Positions 33,751 to 42,975 of a stretch of DNA of 64,000 nucleotides are shown in pieces. The DNA comes from Lagierella massiliensis (lineage in GTDB: Bacteria > Bacillota > Clostridia > Tissierellales > Peptoniphilaceae). Below the pieces are notes generated by a model. It made no database searches. It saw only the letters and a list, made by a program, of their open reading frames with translations, and was not told where the DNA came from. The position numbers and the translations under genes were made by a program. The stretch covers positions 324,739 through 388,738 of the forward strand of contig NZ_CYUO01000004.1 in NCBI RefSeq assembly GCF_001407835.1, given 5' to 3'. Position 1 is the stretch's first letter. Every line of letters begins with the position of its first letter.

Positions 33751-35530
33751 AAAAGACGACAGAAAAAATAAAAATAGACCTCAAAACTTTTTAAAAGCAT
33801 GGAAGAAACTCTTAGGAGAATTTGAAGATTATAAAATTTCTACAATAATTGCACTTTTGCTTGCCTTTATGGCAAATATATTCTTTTTGATGACTCCAAA
33901 AAAACTTGGAGACATGGCAAACGAAGTAAAAAAGGGGATTGAAGGAAATATAGATTTTCAAAATATTAAAAGCATTGTGATTGTAGCGATGATTTTAATG
34001 GTGTTTGGCGCTATAATGCTCTACGCACAGGAGTTTTTAATAGTAACTGTAGTTCAAAAAGTATCAAGAAAACTTAGAAACAAGATTGCAAGAAAAATAA
34101 ATAAAATTCCACTTCAGTATTTTGATAACAACAGTACTGGAGATATATTGAGTAGAATTACAAACGATGTGGATATGATATCTCAAAGTCTCTACATGGG
34201 TATGAGTTCATTTATAGGTTCGATAACATCACTTGTAGGGTCACTTTATATGATGCTTACAACAAATTTATTGTTGACAGGTGCGTCAGTTGGATCAACT
34301 CTTGTAGGATTTGCATTGATGTTTGTTATTATGAAACTTTCTCAAAAATATTTCTTTAAAAAGCAACAGACCCTTGGAGAACTAAATGGATATATTGCAG
34401 AGGTATTTGAATCCCATACATTAATTAAAACCTACAACGCAAAAGATGAAGTGACTAAGGATTTCAATGATATAAATGAAAGACTTTACGATTCTGTGTG
34501 GAAGTCTGAATTTTTATCAAGGTTTATGTTCCCGGTGATGAACTTTATAGGAAACTTTGGTTACGTTGCAATTGCAATAATTGGAGCGTATCTTGTTCTC
34601 AAGGGGAAGATTTCCTTTGGAATAATAGTTTCCTTTATGATGTATATTAGAATGTTCACCCATCCACTTACAAATATTGCTGAGATTGCAACAACTATGC
34701 AAGGTGCAGCAGCTGCAGGAGAGAGGGTATATGAATTCTTAGAGGAAGATGAACTGGAAGACGAAAAAGATAAAAAAGAATATTTAAATCCGGAGGAAGT
34801 AAAGGGGAATGTTTTGTTCGACCATGTATCCTTTGGATATGTTCCAGAAAAAACTATAATAAAAAATTTCTCTGCCGATGTAAAGGGAGGACAAAAAGTT
34901 GCCATAGTTGGACCTACGGGAGCAGGAAAGACTACCCTTGTAAATCTATTGATGAAATTTTATGAAATAGATGGAGGGAAAGTTTTGATAGATGGCGTAG
35001 ACACAAAGGACATAACCAGAGAAAACATTGCAGAACTCTTTTGTATGGTTCTTCAAGATACGTGGATATTTGAAGGCACTGTCTATGAAAATATATCTTA
35101 TAACTCTTCGAAGTCAAAAGAGGAAGTAAAAAAGATTGCAAAAAGTATTGGACTTGATCACTTTATAGAAGCCCTTTCAGATGGATACGATACTATATTA
35201 AATTCAAATGTGACTATATCACAGGGACAAAGACAACTTATAACAATTGCAAGAGCCATGGCAAAGGATGCGCCAATGCTAATACTTGATGAAGCTACAA
35301 GTAATGTGGACACAAGAACTGAAATTGTTATTCAAAGGGCAATGGATAAACTTATGAAGGGACGAACTTCTTTTGTTATTGCACATAGAATATCAACAAT
35401 AATAAATTCAGATATTATCCTCGTGCTTGACAAAGGCGACATAATTGAAAGTGGTAACCACGAAGAACTTATGGCTAAAAGAGGATTTTATTACAATTTA
35501 TACAACAGTCAATTTGACGACAACTTATAG
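33734..35530 (+). CDS. Heterodimeric ABC exporter, second subunit
   Basis: A 598-aa fused permease-ATPase partner. Walker A GPTGAGKTTLV, a degenerate signature ISQGQRQLITIARAM (instead of LSGGQ), complete Walker B MLILDEATSNVD with the catalytic Glu, and a switch His in IAHRIST. Complementary defects in the two subunits are what heterodimeric exporters show: one good and one poor ATP site. ATG 33734 is chosen among GTG 33731, ATG 33734 and ATG 33740 for spacing to GAGGAAG. Substrate not predictable. Confidence 0.93.
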   Translation: MKMENRKDDRKNKNRPQNFLKAWKKLLGEFEDYKISTIIALLLAFMANIFFLMTPKKLGDMANEVKKGIEGNIDFQNIKSIVIVAMILMVFGAIMLYAQEFLIVTVVQKVSRKLRNKIARKINKIPLQYFDNNSTGDILSRITNDVDMISQSLYMGMSSFIGSITSLVGSLYMMLTTNLLLTGASVGSTLVGFALMFVIMKLSQKYFFKKQQTLGELNGYIAEVFESHTLIKTYNAKDEVTKDFNDINERLYDSVWKSEFLSRFMFPVMNFIGNFGYVAIAIIGAYLVLKGKISFGIIVSFMMYIRMFTHPLTNIAEIATTMQGAAAAGERVYEFLEEDELEDEKDKKEYLNPEEVKGNVLFDHVSFGYVPEKTIIKNFSADVKGGQKVAIVGPTGAGKTTLVNLLMKFYEIDGGKVLIDGVDTKDITRENIAELFCMVLQDTWIFEGTVYENISYNSSKSKEEVKKIAKSIGLDHFIEALSDGYDTILNSNVTISQGQRQLITIARAMAKDAPMLILDEATSNVDTRTEIVIQRAMDKLMKGRTSFVIAHRISTIINSDIILVLDKGDIIESGNHEELMAKRGFYYNLYNSQFDDNL

Positions 35531-35535
35531 ATAAA

Positions 35536-35562
35536 GGACCTTGGGAGACTGAGGTCTTTTTT
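35536..35562 (+). terminator. Terminator of the ABC exporter operon
   Basis: GGACCT and AGGTC flank a ten-base loop and are followed by T's. Confidence 0.7.
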
Positions 35563-35593
35563 AATTGGGTATAAAGATAAAAGGAGGTGCATT

Positions 35594-37243
35594 ATGAAAA
35601 TCAGTTTCTTAGGTGCAGCAAGAGAAGTAACAGGATCAAACTTTTTAGTTGAAACAAAAAATGAAAAATTTTTAATTGACTGTGGAATGTTTCAAGGGAA
35701 AAAAGAACTTGAAGAGTTAAACAAGGAAGATTTTAAATTTAATCCAAATGAAATAGACTTTGTAATATTAAGTCATGCCCATATTGATCATAGTGGAAGA
35801 TTACCACTTCTTTACAAGAGGGGATATAGCAATCCAATATATGCAACAAAGCCTACAGTGGATTTATGTGAAGTAATGTTACAGGACAGTGCAAGGATTC
35901 AACAGGCAGATGTTGAATGGGAGAATAGAAAGAGAACAAGAGCAGGAAAACCTAAGGTAGAACCACTATATAATGAAAATGATGCAAAAAATGTAATGAG
36001 ACTTTTTCAAGGATGTTACTATGATGACATTATGAAAATAAATGAAAATGTATCTGTAAGATTTAGGGATGCAGGTCATATTCTTGGATCTTCATGCCTT
36101 GAGTTATGGATAAAAGAAGGTGACGAGACTACAAAGATAGTGTATTCTGGAGACCTGGGTATGCCTGATAAACCAATACTTAAAAATCCAGAATTTATAA
36201 ATACAGCTGACTATGTAATTGTAGAGTCAACCTATGGTAATAGAACTCACCCTGAATATGAATATTCAGTACAAAGACTGATAGAGATTATAGACAAGGT
36301 TACAAACAGAGGTGGTACAGTAATAATACCTTCCTTTGCCGTTGGTAGAACCCAAGAGATTATTTACGATTTGAACAGTCATTATGACAGTGCTGAAAAA
36401 ATAGAATATCACAATAGAGTTCCAATATATATCGACTCACCACTTGCAGTTCGTGCAACGGAAGCTTTTACGAAAAATTCCTATTTCTTCAATGATGTGG
36501 CAAGAGATTTGATTAAGAGTGGAGATAATATTTTCGAGTTTGAAAATTTAAAATATATTTCTGATGTGGAAGAGTCAATCACATTAAACAAAGTAAAATT
36601 TCCAAGGGTTATAATTTCATCCTCAGGAATGGCAACGGCAGGAAGAGTCAGACATCATTTGAAACACAACCTCTGGGATGAAAAAAATGCAGTTGTCTTT
36701 GTAGGGTATCAATCAGAAGGCTCTCTTGGAAGAATATTATTAGATGGTGTAAAGGATGTAAAGATACTCGGCGAAGATATAAAAGTAAATGCGGAAATTT
36801 ATGACCTGGACGGATTTTCTGGTCATGCCGACAAAGATATGTTATATGAATGGATGAAAAATTTTGAAGGAAAGCCAAAAGTATTTGTGGTACATGGAGA
36901 AGAAAAAGCTCAAATAGAATTTAAGGACAGATTAGAAGAAGGGCTTGGTCTGGAATGTACAATACCAAAATTAAATGAAGAATTTGTTTTACAGCCAGGA
37001 AGAGAAAGCATCGATACCGCATATGAAAATGTTAAAAATTCTTTTGAAATAGAATCTGAAGTGGACGAACTGATTAAGAACTTGGGAAATATTAAAAATA
37101 GAGATTTTATAAATGATTTAAAAAATATGTCTGGTGATGAGTACTCTGATGTAAGACGAAAGATATATAACATTAAAAATGAAATAATGAATATCTATAA
37201 TGATTTTTCAGAGGAAAAGGAAGCTGAAAAAATAAAAAAATAG
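35594..37243 (+). CDS. Metallo-beta-lactamase / beta-CASP ribonuclease-like protein
   Basis: A 549-aa soluble protein. The MBL domain carries the zinc motif LSHAHIDHSGRLP and downstream ligands RDAGHILGSS and YSGDLG. The beta-CASP insert (about 205-380) has VESTYGNRTH, IIPSFAVGRTQE, IYIDSPLAVRAT and ISSSGMATAGR. An RMMBL-type zinc end reads LDGFSGHADKDML and FVVHGEE. It is related to CPSF73-like nucleases of bacteria, probably an RNase. The C-terminal 80 residues are a charged extension. It begins with AAAGGAGGTG. Confidence 0.92.
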   Translation: MKISFLGAAREVTGSNFLVETKNEKFLIDCGMFQGKKELEELNKEDFKFNPNEIDFVILSHAHIDHSGRLPLLYKRGYSNPIYATKPTVDLCEVMLQDSARIQQADVEWENRKRTRAGKPKVEPLYNENDAKNVMRLFQGCYYDDIMKINENVSVRFRDAGHILGSSCLELWIKEGDETTKIVYSGDLGMPDKPILKNPEFINTADYVIVESTYGNRTHPEYEYSVQRLIEIIDKVTNRGGTVIIPSFAVGRTQEIIYDLNSHYDSAEKIEYHNRVPIYIDSPLAVRATEAFTKNSYFFNDVARDLIKSGDNIFEFENLKYISDVEESITLNKVKFPRVIISSSGMATAGRVRHHLKHNLWDEKNAVVFVGYQSEGSLGRILLDGVKDVKILGEDIKVNAEIYDLDGFSGHADKDMLYEWMKNFEGKPKVFVVHGEEKAQIEFKDRLEEGLGLECTIPKLNEEFVLQPGRESIDTAYENVKNSFEIESEVDELIKNLGNIKNRDFINDLKNMSGDEYSDVRRKIYNIKNEIMNIYNDFSEEKEAEKIKK

Positions 37244-37249
37244 ATTTTG

Positions 37250-37280
37250 GGGACTTGGGTTTAACTTAAGTCCCTTAATT
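37250..37280 (+). terminator. Terminator of the beta-CASP gene
   Basis: GGGACTT pairs with AAGTCCC around an 11-base loop, followed by TTAATTTT. Confidence 0.7.
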
Positions 37281-37316
37281 TTAACAAATATTAACCAATC
37301 TATGATAGATTTAATA

Positions 37317-37340
37317 CTTTAATTTGGCAATTAAGGGTAT
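37317..37340 (+). promoter_or_regulatory. SigB-like promoter of the glycogen operon
   Basis: CTTTAA at 37317-37322, exactly 12 bases, GGGTAT at 37335-37340, 38 bases before the glgB ATG. The arrangement matches SigB-type promoters (GTTTAA, 12-15 bases, GGGTAT). Glycogen storage under stationary-phase or stress sigma control would fit. No convincing vegetative TTGACA/TATAAT pair was found in the same gap. Confidence 0.5.
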
Positions 37341-37378
37341 AATAATATAAAGTGTATTTAAAAAACAAGGTGGTTGAA

Positions 37379-39256
37379 ATGAAATTTTTTTATCAGGACA
37401 ATTTAGTAGAAGACTCCTATCTCTATAACGAAGGAAAAAATTATAAAGCATATGAATTTTTAGGTTCTCATAAAGTAAAAATAGATGATAAAGAATATGT
37501 TCGATTTGTAGTTTGGGCTCCAAGGGCAAAGTATGTAAACCTTTGTGGGGACTTTAACTGCTGGGATGAATTAAGTCTTCCTTTAAATAGGATTGGTCAA
37601 ACGGGACTATGGACAATAACTGTAGAAGGAGTAAATATTTTTGACAGTTATAAATATAGAATTGTAGGTTCAAATGACATCGTGAAATTAAAAGCAGATC
37701 CATTTGCTTTTCATGCAGAGAATAGACCGAATACCGCATCAAAATTCTATGACATTTCAAATTACAAATGGAATGATACGAGGTGGATGAATAAAAGAAA
37801 AAAGGAAGAGGGGATAGATTCTCCAATATCCATTTATGAACTGAATTTGAGTTCATGGAGGAAAAAAGATAACGGAGACTTCTATTCCTATAGAGAGATG
37901 GCAGATGAACTCGTTGACTATGTAAAAGACATGGGCTTTACTCATGTGGAACTTATGCCAGTAATGGAACACCCTTATGACGGTTCATGGGGGTATCAAA
38001 TATCAGGATATTATGCACCTACGTCACGATTTGGAACACCTCATGACTTTATGTACTTAATAGACAGATTTCACCAAAGAAATATAGGAGTCATATTGGA
38101 CTGGGTTCCAGGACATTTTTGTCCAGATGACTTTGCACTAAGGGAGTTTGACGGAAGTCCCACATATGAATCTGACTATGAATCCCTTTCTCAAAATGAA
38201 CAGTGGGGAACATTAAATTTTGATTTAAGCAAAAATGAAGTTAAAAATTTTTTAATATCATCTGTACTATATTGGATGGATTATTATCATATTGACGGCA
38301 TAAGAGTTGATGCAGTGGCATATATACTTCATTACAAAATTGAAGATGAAGTCGGAAATCCAGATAGCAACAACGTGGACTGGAATGGAGTAAACTTTTT
38401 AAAAGAATTGAACGAGACTGTAAAAAGTTTTTATCCCGACAGCATTATGATTGCAGAAGACTCTTCTCCATGGCCTAAAGTTACAGCTCCAGTCAAAGAC
38501 GGTGGCCTCGGATTTAAATTTAAGTGGAACATGGGTTGGATGAACGATACTTTAAAATATGTAAAGATGGATCCAATATTTAGAAAAGACCACCACAATC
38601 TTGTTACATTTAGCTTGATGTATGCCTTTAACGAAAATTTTATACTGCCATTCAGTCATGACGAAGTTGTTCATATGAAGGGTTCAATGATAAATAAAAT
38701 GCCAGGAAGTTATGAAGATAAGTTTTCGGCTCTTAAATTACTTATGATGTTTATGTTTGGACATCCTGGAAAAAAATTAAACTTCATGGGAAATGAAATT
38801 GCCCAATTTGATGAATGGAACGAGTGGCAAAGTCTTACGTGGTCTGTTTTAGACTATGACTCTCATAGAAAATACCAAAAGTTTTTTAAAGATTTGAATA
38901 CTATTTATAAAAAAGAAAAGGCGTTTTGGGAAGTGGATTATTCCTATGACGGATTTGAGTGGATTGAAGTAAACAACAGTGATGAATCTGTGTTTATATT
39001 TGAGAGAATTTCAAAAAACGGAGAATCAATAATCTGCGTTTACAACTTTACGGGAGTTAGAAGAGAAAATTATCCTGTTGGTGTAAGAGAAGATGGAAGT
39101 TACAAGGTCATATTTAATAGTGCCATGGAAAAATATGGTGGTAACTTGAAGAGGAACAAGAGTATTAAAACGGTTAAAGAGAGTTTTCAAGGTAGAGAAA
39201 ATTCTTTCAGAATAGATATAGAACCGTTATCTGCGGTATTTATAAAGAAAAAATAG
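37379..39256 (+). CDS. glgB: 1,4-alpha-glucan branching enzyme
   Basis: A 625-aa GH13 enzyme that adds alpha-1,6 branches to glycogen. The N-terminal CBM48 domain (about 40-135, [22 protein letters not shown]) is followed by the TIM-barrel. The nucleophile Asp lies in [15 protein letters not shown], the acid Glu in [12 protein letters not shown], and the third acidic residue in [15 protein letters not shown]. Start ATG 37379 follows AAGGTGG; a longer GTG frame from 37352 overlaps that site. It is the first gene of the glgBCDAP-like operon, spaced 10 bases from glgC. Confidence 0.96.
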   Translation: MKFFYQDNLVEDSYLYNEGKNYKAYEFLGSHKVKIDDKEYVRFVVWAPRAKYVNLCGDFNCWDELSLPLNRIGQTGLWTITVEGVNIFDSYKYRIVGSNDIVKLKADPFAFHAENRPNTASKFYDISNYKWNDTRWMNKRKKEEGIDSPISIYELNLSSWRKKDNGDFYSYREMADELVDYVKDMGFTHVELMPVMEHPYDGSWGYQISGYYAPTSRFGTPHDFMYLIDRFHQRNIGVILDWVPGHFCPDDFALREFDGSPTYESDYESLSQNEQWGTLNFDLSKNEVKNFLISSVLYWMDYYHIDGIRVDAVAYILHYKIEDEVGNPDSNNVDWNGVNFLKELNETVKSFYPDSIMIAEDSSPWPKVTAPVKDGGLGFKFKWNMGWMNDTLKYVKMDPIFRKDHHNLVTFSLMYAFNENFILPFSHDEVVHMKGSMINKMPGSYEDKFSALKLLMMFMFGHPGKKLNFMGNEIAQFDEWNEWQSLTWSVLDYDSHRKYQKFFKDLNTIYKKEKAFWEVDYSYDGFEWIEVNNSDESVFIFERISKNGESIICVYNFTGVRRENYPVGVREDGSYKVIFNSAMEKYGGNLKRNKSIKTVKESFQGRENSFRIDIEPLSAVFIKKK

Positions 39257-39266
39257 GAGGAAGAAC

Positions 39267-40406
39267 ATGAGGGCGAAAAAAAGAGTCGTAGCAATGCTTT
39301 TAGCAGGTGGACAGGGCTCCAGACTCAAGGATTTAACAAAATATATTGCCAAGCCTGCAGTACCTTTTGGAGGAAAATATAGGATTATCGACTTTGCTTT
39401 AAGTAATGCAACCAATTCGGATATAAGGGATATAGGTGTGCTTACACAGTACAAACCCTTTTCTTTAAATGCCCATTTGGGGAATGGCGCTCCATGGGAT
39501 TTGGATAGAAATAATGGCGGTCTTAGAATACTCCAACCATTCTACACTGAAAAGGGAGGTAAATGGTATGAAGGGACTGCAAATGCAATTTATGAAAATA
39601 TAAACTATTTGGAAAATCTATCACCAGAGTATGTGCTTATACTATCTGCAGATCACATATACAAAATGGATTATAATGAACTATTGAAATATCATAAATC
39701 AAAGGGATCTGCACTAACTGTAGCAGTTCGTGAAGTACCTTGGGAAGAAGCGTCTCGTTTTGGGATTTTAAATGCAGATGATGATGGCAGAATTGTGGAA
39801 TTTGAAGAAAAGCCAGAAAAACCAAAAAGCAATCTTGCATCCATGGGAATATATATGTTTGACTGGCCTGTTTTGAAACATTATTTAGAAAAGGATAACA
39901 AAGATGAAGACTCATCCCACGACTTTGGTAAAAATATTATTCCAAGCATCATCGGAGACGACAAACCAGTTTATGCGTATAAATTTGACGGATACTGGAA
40001 AGATGTTGGAACAGTTAGGTCATACTGGGAAGCGAATTTAGACTTACTTGAAGATGATGAAAAACTTAATTTATATGATAGCAACTTCAGAATTTTCACT
40101 AAGTCAAGAGATCTTCCACCTCATTATATTTCGTCAACTGGAAAGGTTAAGAAATCACTTGTAAATGAAGCCTGTGTTATTTCAGGTAAAATTTCAAACT
40201 CTGTACTCTTTTCTAAAGTAACTGTAGAAGAGGGAGCGGTACTTGAGAACTGTGTAGTTTTATCAAATGTTAAGGTAAATAAAGATGCTAAAGTATATAA
40301 TGCTGTAATCACAGAAGACATTGTTATTGAAGAGGGAATGGAAATAGGAAACCCTGATGAAAATAAAGTATATTTAGTATCTAATGATGGAATTATAGAA
40401 GAATAG
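39267..40406 (+). CDS. glgC: Glucose-1-phosphate adenylyltransferase
   Basis: Makes ADP-glucose, the committed step of glycogen synthesis. 379 aa. The nucleotide-binding motif reads [35 protein letters not shown], with the catalytic region [12 protein letters not shown] and [20 protein letters not shown] (sugar-phosphate site), and a C-terminal left-handed beta-helix with hexapeptide repeats. It pairs with GlgD, encoded 9 bases downstream. Confidence 0.96.
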   Translation: MRAKKRVVAMLLAGGQGSRLKDLTKYIAKPAVPFGGKYRIIDFALSNATNSDIRDIGVLTQYKPFSLNAHLGNGAPWDLDRNNGGLRILQPFYTEKGGKWYEGTANAIYENINYLENLSPEYVLILSADHIYKMDYNELLKYHKSKGSALTVAVREVPWEEASRFGILNADDDGRIVEFEEKPEKPKSNLASMGIYMFDWPVLKHYLEKDNKDEDSSHDFGKNIIPSIIGDDKPVYAYKFDGYWKDVGTVRSYWEANLDLLEDDEKLNLYDSNFRIFTKSRDLPPHYISSTGKVKKSLVNEACVISGKISNSVLFSKVTVEEGAVLENCVVLSNVKVNKDAKVYNAVITEDIVIEEGMEIGNPDENKVYLVSNDGIIEE

Positions 40407-40415
40407 GAGGAGCAT

Positions 40416-41534
40416 ATGCAAGACTGTATTGGTATAATCATCGGAGGAAAATCCACAGACAGATTTAGTTCTCTTTGTAAAACAAGACCTGCATATATGC
40501 TTCCATTTGCAGGTAGATATAGACTAATTGACTTTACCCTATCGAACTTGGCGAACAACGACTTGTCAAATGTATTACTCTATGGTGGAGGAAATTTAAG
40601 ATCCACATTGGATCATATTGGAAATGGAAAGTCTTGGGAGCTTAACAGAAGAAGAAATGGTTTAATAATATTTCCAGAGATAAAGAGTTCAATTGCCAAT
40701 GAAAATACTGAAATGGGAATGTTTTTTGAAACTCTTAAGTATTTTGAAGATTCAAAAGAAGAATATCTATACATTGTCGATCCAATGGCAATTGACAAAG
40801 AAGACTTGACTAAAGCATATGATAGAATGGTAAATGAAAATTTAGATGTACTTCTCTTCTATGTTGAACAAGAAGATAGTTTAGGAAAATACATTGGAGA
40901 GAAAAAACTCATCTTTGACGAGGATAAAAAACTTAACAAGATAGGTACCAATCTTGGAACTGAAGAGTCTTTTCCAATGTTAATAAGAGAAGGCTTTATA
41001 AAAAAAGAAGTATTTATAAATATGGTTAAAAAATCTGTAGAAAATTCCGATGCAAAAACACTTCTTGAAGCAATCTCAAACAACATGGATAATCTTGATA
41101 TCGGAATTTATAAACAGGACTCAAGTGTTGAACTGATTAGGGATTTAAAATCATTTTATGATGTAAATATGAAACTATTAAATCAAGACTTTTACAATAA
41201 ACTCTTTTATGACAATGGAGTTGTACTTACAAAGTCAAAGGACGAACCGTCAACATCATATGGAGAAAATGCAAAGATAAATAATTCTCTTATTGCAAAT
41301 GGGTGCAAGATTGATGGATATGTTGAAAATTCCATTATCTTTAGAGGAGTTGAAATAAAGTCAGGAGCAGTTATAAAAAACTCCATTCTTTTCCAAAATA
41401 CAGTTATAGGAAAAGAGGCTGTTGTAGTAAACACTATAACAGACAAGGGGGCATATATTAAAGATGAAGTTTCTATTGCAGGTTCGAGAACAGCTCCTTA
41501 TGTAGTTGAGAAATATTTTGTAGTGGAGAAATAA
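40416..41534 (+). CDS. glgD: GlgD, regulatory subunit paralogue of GlgC
   Basis: A 372-aa paralogue of GlgC. It keeps the overall nucleotidyltransferase plus beta-helix fold but has lost the catalytic GGQGSRL loop (here GIIIGGKSTDRFSSLCKTRPAYMLPFAGRYRLIDF) and the catalytic Asp region. In Bacillus-type systems GlgD is non-catalytic and stimulates GlgC in a heterotetramer. Adjacent to glgC, with GAGGAG before the start. Confidence 0.95.
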   Translation: MQDCIGIIIGGKSTDRFSSLCKTRPAYMLPFAGRYRLIDFTLSNLANNDLSNVLLYGGGNLRSTLDHIGNGKSWELNRRRNGLIIFPEIKSSIANENTEMGMFFETLKYFEDSKEEYLYIVDPMAIDKEDLTKAYDRMVNENLDVLLFYVEQEDSLGKYIGEKKLIFDEDKKLNKIGTNLGTEESFPMLIREGFIKKEVFINMVKKSVENSDAKTLLEAISNNMDNLDIGIYKQDSSVELIRDLKSFYDVNMKLLNQDFYNKLFYDNGVVLTKSKDEPSTSYGENAKINNSLIANGCKIDGYVENSIIFRGVEIKSGAVIKNSILFQNTVIGKEAVVVNTITDKGAYIKDEVSIAGSRTAPYVVEKYFVVEK

Positions 41535-41535
41535 A

Positions 41536-42975
41536 ATGAATATACTTTATTGTAGCTCTGAAAGCTATCCATTTATAAAAACGGGAGGGCTTGCCGATGT
41601 GGCAGGCTCACTGCCTTTAGAGCTTAAAGCCATGGGTGAGGACATTAGAGTAGTGCTTCCTCTCTATGGACAAATACCAAATGAATATAGAGAAAAAATG
41701 GAATATGTGGGCTATTATTATGTGGACATTGGAATGAGACATGACTATGTTGGGATAATGAAGCTTTTGCATGAAGGAGTAACATTTTACTTTTTAGATA
41801 ATGAATTTTATTTTAAAAGACAAAATGTTTATGGAGAGCTTGACGACGGAGAAAGATTTTTATTTTTCTCAAAGGCAGTTACAATTCTTCCAAAGGTAAT
41901 AAACTTTAAACCAGATGTTATTCATACAAATGACTGGCATACTGCCATGGTAAATGTCTATGTAAAGGACTTTGCAAGGGGAGACGACTATTATAAATCC
42001 ATTAAGACAATGTTTACAATTCACAATCTAAAATACCAAGGGGTTTTCAACTCTGACATATTGGGTTTTGCAGGACTGTCTCCAGAATATTTTAATGACG
42101 AAGCTCTAAAGTACTATGACTGTATAAACTTTATGAAAGGTGGAATTGTTTTTTCAGACATCCTTACAACTGTTTCCAATACCTATGCCAACGAAATTCA
42201 ACATGCCTACTTTGGAGAGGGACTTGATGGAATAATAAGAAAGTATTCTTATAAGCTATATGGAATTGTAAATGGACTGGATTATAATACGTGGAACCCA
42301 CTAACTGACCAACATCTTGTTAAAAATTATGACATAGATAGTATAGATAACAAGGTTTTAAATAAACTTGAAGTTCAGAAGAGATATAATCTTCCACAAA
42401 ATCCAAATGTGCCTATGTTTGTAATGGTGTCAAGACTTGTGGATATGAAGGGTTTGGATATTTTGCTTTTCATAATGGACGAGTTACTTTATTTTGAAGA
42501 TATACAAGTGGTGGTGCTTGGAACTGGAAGTAAAACTTACGAAGAATCTCTTAAATATTTTCAAAATAAATATCCAGACAAGTTCGCTGCAAGAATTTAT
42601 TATTCTAACGATGAGTCACATCTTCTTTATGCTGGAGGAGACTTTTTGTTGATGCCTTCACTGGCAGAGCCATGTGGAATTTCACAACTAATGGCAATGA
42701 GATATGGAAATCTTCCAATAGTTAGGGAAACTGGTGGACTTAAAGATACTGTTAAGCCATACAACAAATTTACTGGAGAGGGAACAGGTTTTTCATTTGC
42801 AAATATAAATGCACATGAGTTGTTATTCACAATAAAAAATGCAATAAAAACCTACTATGACAAAGAGGCTTTGAAAAAACTTCAAAAATCGGCCATGCTT
42901 CAAAAGAATGATTGGGAAAGCTCTGCTAAGGAGTATTTAAAATTATATAAGAGGACTTCAGGAATCTATGATTAA
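41536..42975 (+). CDS. glgA: Glycogen synthase (ADP-glucose)
   Basis: A 479-aa GT5 glucosyltransferase extending alpha-1,4 chains from ADP-glucose. The N-terminal KTGGLADVAGSLP loop binds the nucleotide-sugar. FTIHNLKYQGVF, GIVNGLDYNTWNP and the C-terminal LMPSLAEPCGISQLMAMRYG with the catalytic Glu are present. Only 1 base separates it from glgD and it overlaps the phosphorylase homologue by 8 bases. Confidence 0.96.
   Translation: MNILYCSSESYPFIKTGGLADVAGSLPLELKAMGEDIRVVLPLYGQIPNEYREKMEYVGYYYVDIGMRHDYVGIMKLLHEGVTFYFLDNEFYFKRQNVYGELDDGERFLFFSKAVTILPKVINFKPDVIHTNDWHTAMVNVYVKDFARGDDYYKSIKTMFTIHNLKYQGVFNSDILGFAGLSPEYFNDEALKYYDCINFMKGGIVFSDILTTVSNTYANEIQHAYFGEGLDGIIRKYSYKLYGIVNGLDYNTWNPLTDQHLVKNYDIDSIDNKVLNKLEVQKRYNLPQNPNVPMFVMVSRLVDMKGLDILLFIMDELLYFEDIQVVVLGTGSKTYEESLKYFQNKYPDKFAARIYYSNDESHLLYAGGDFLLMPSLAEPCGISQLMAMRYGNLPIVRETGGLKDTVKPYNKFTGEGTGFSFANINAHELLFTIKNAIKTYYDKEALKKLQKSAMLQKNDWESSAKEYLKLYKRTSGIYD

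Noticed and set aside
31987-35530. Altered Walker B and signature motifs as a sign of decay in the ABC exporter
   Set aside because: The two defects are complementary and typical of healthy heterodimeric exporters with one degenerate ATP site.
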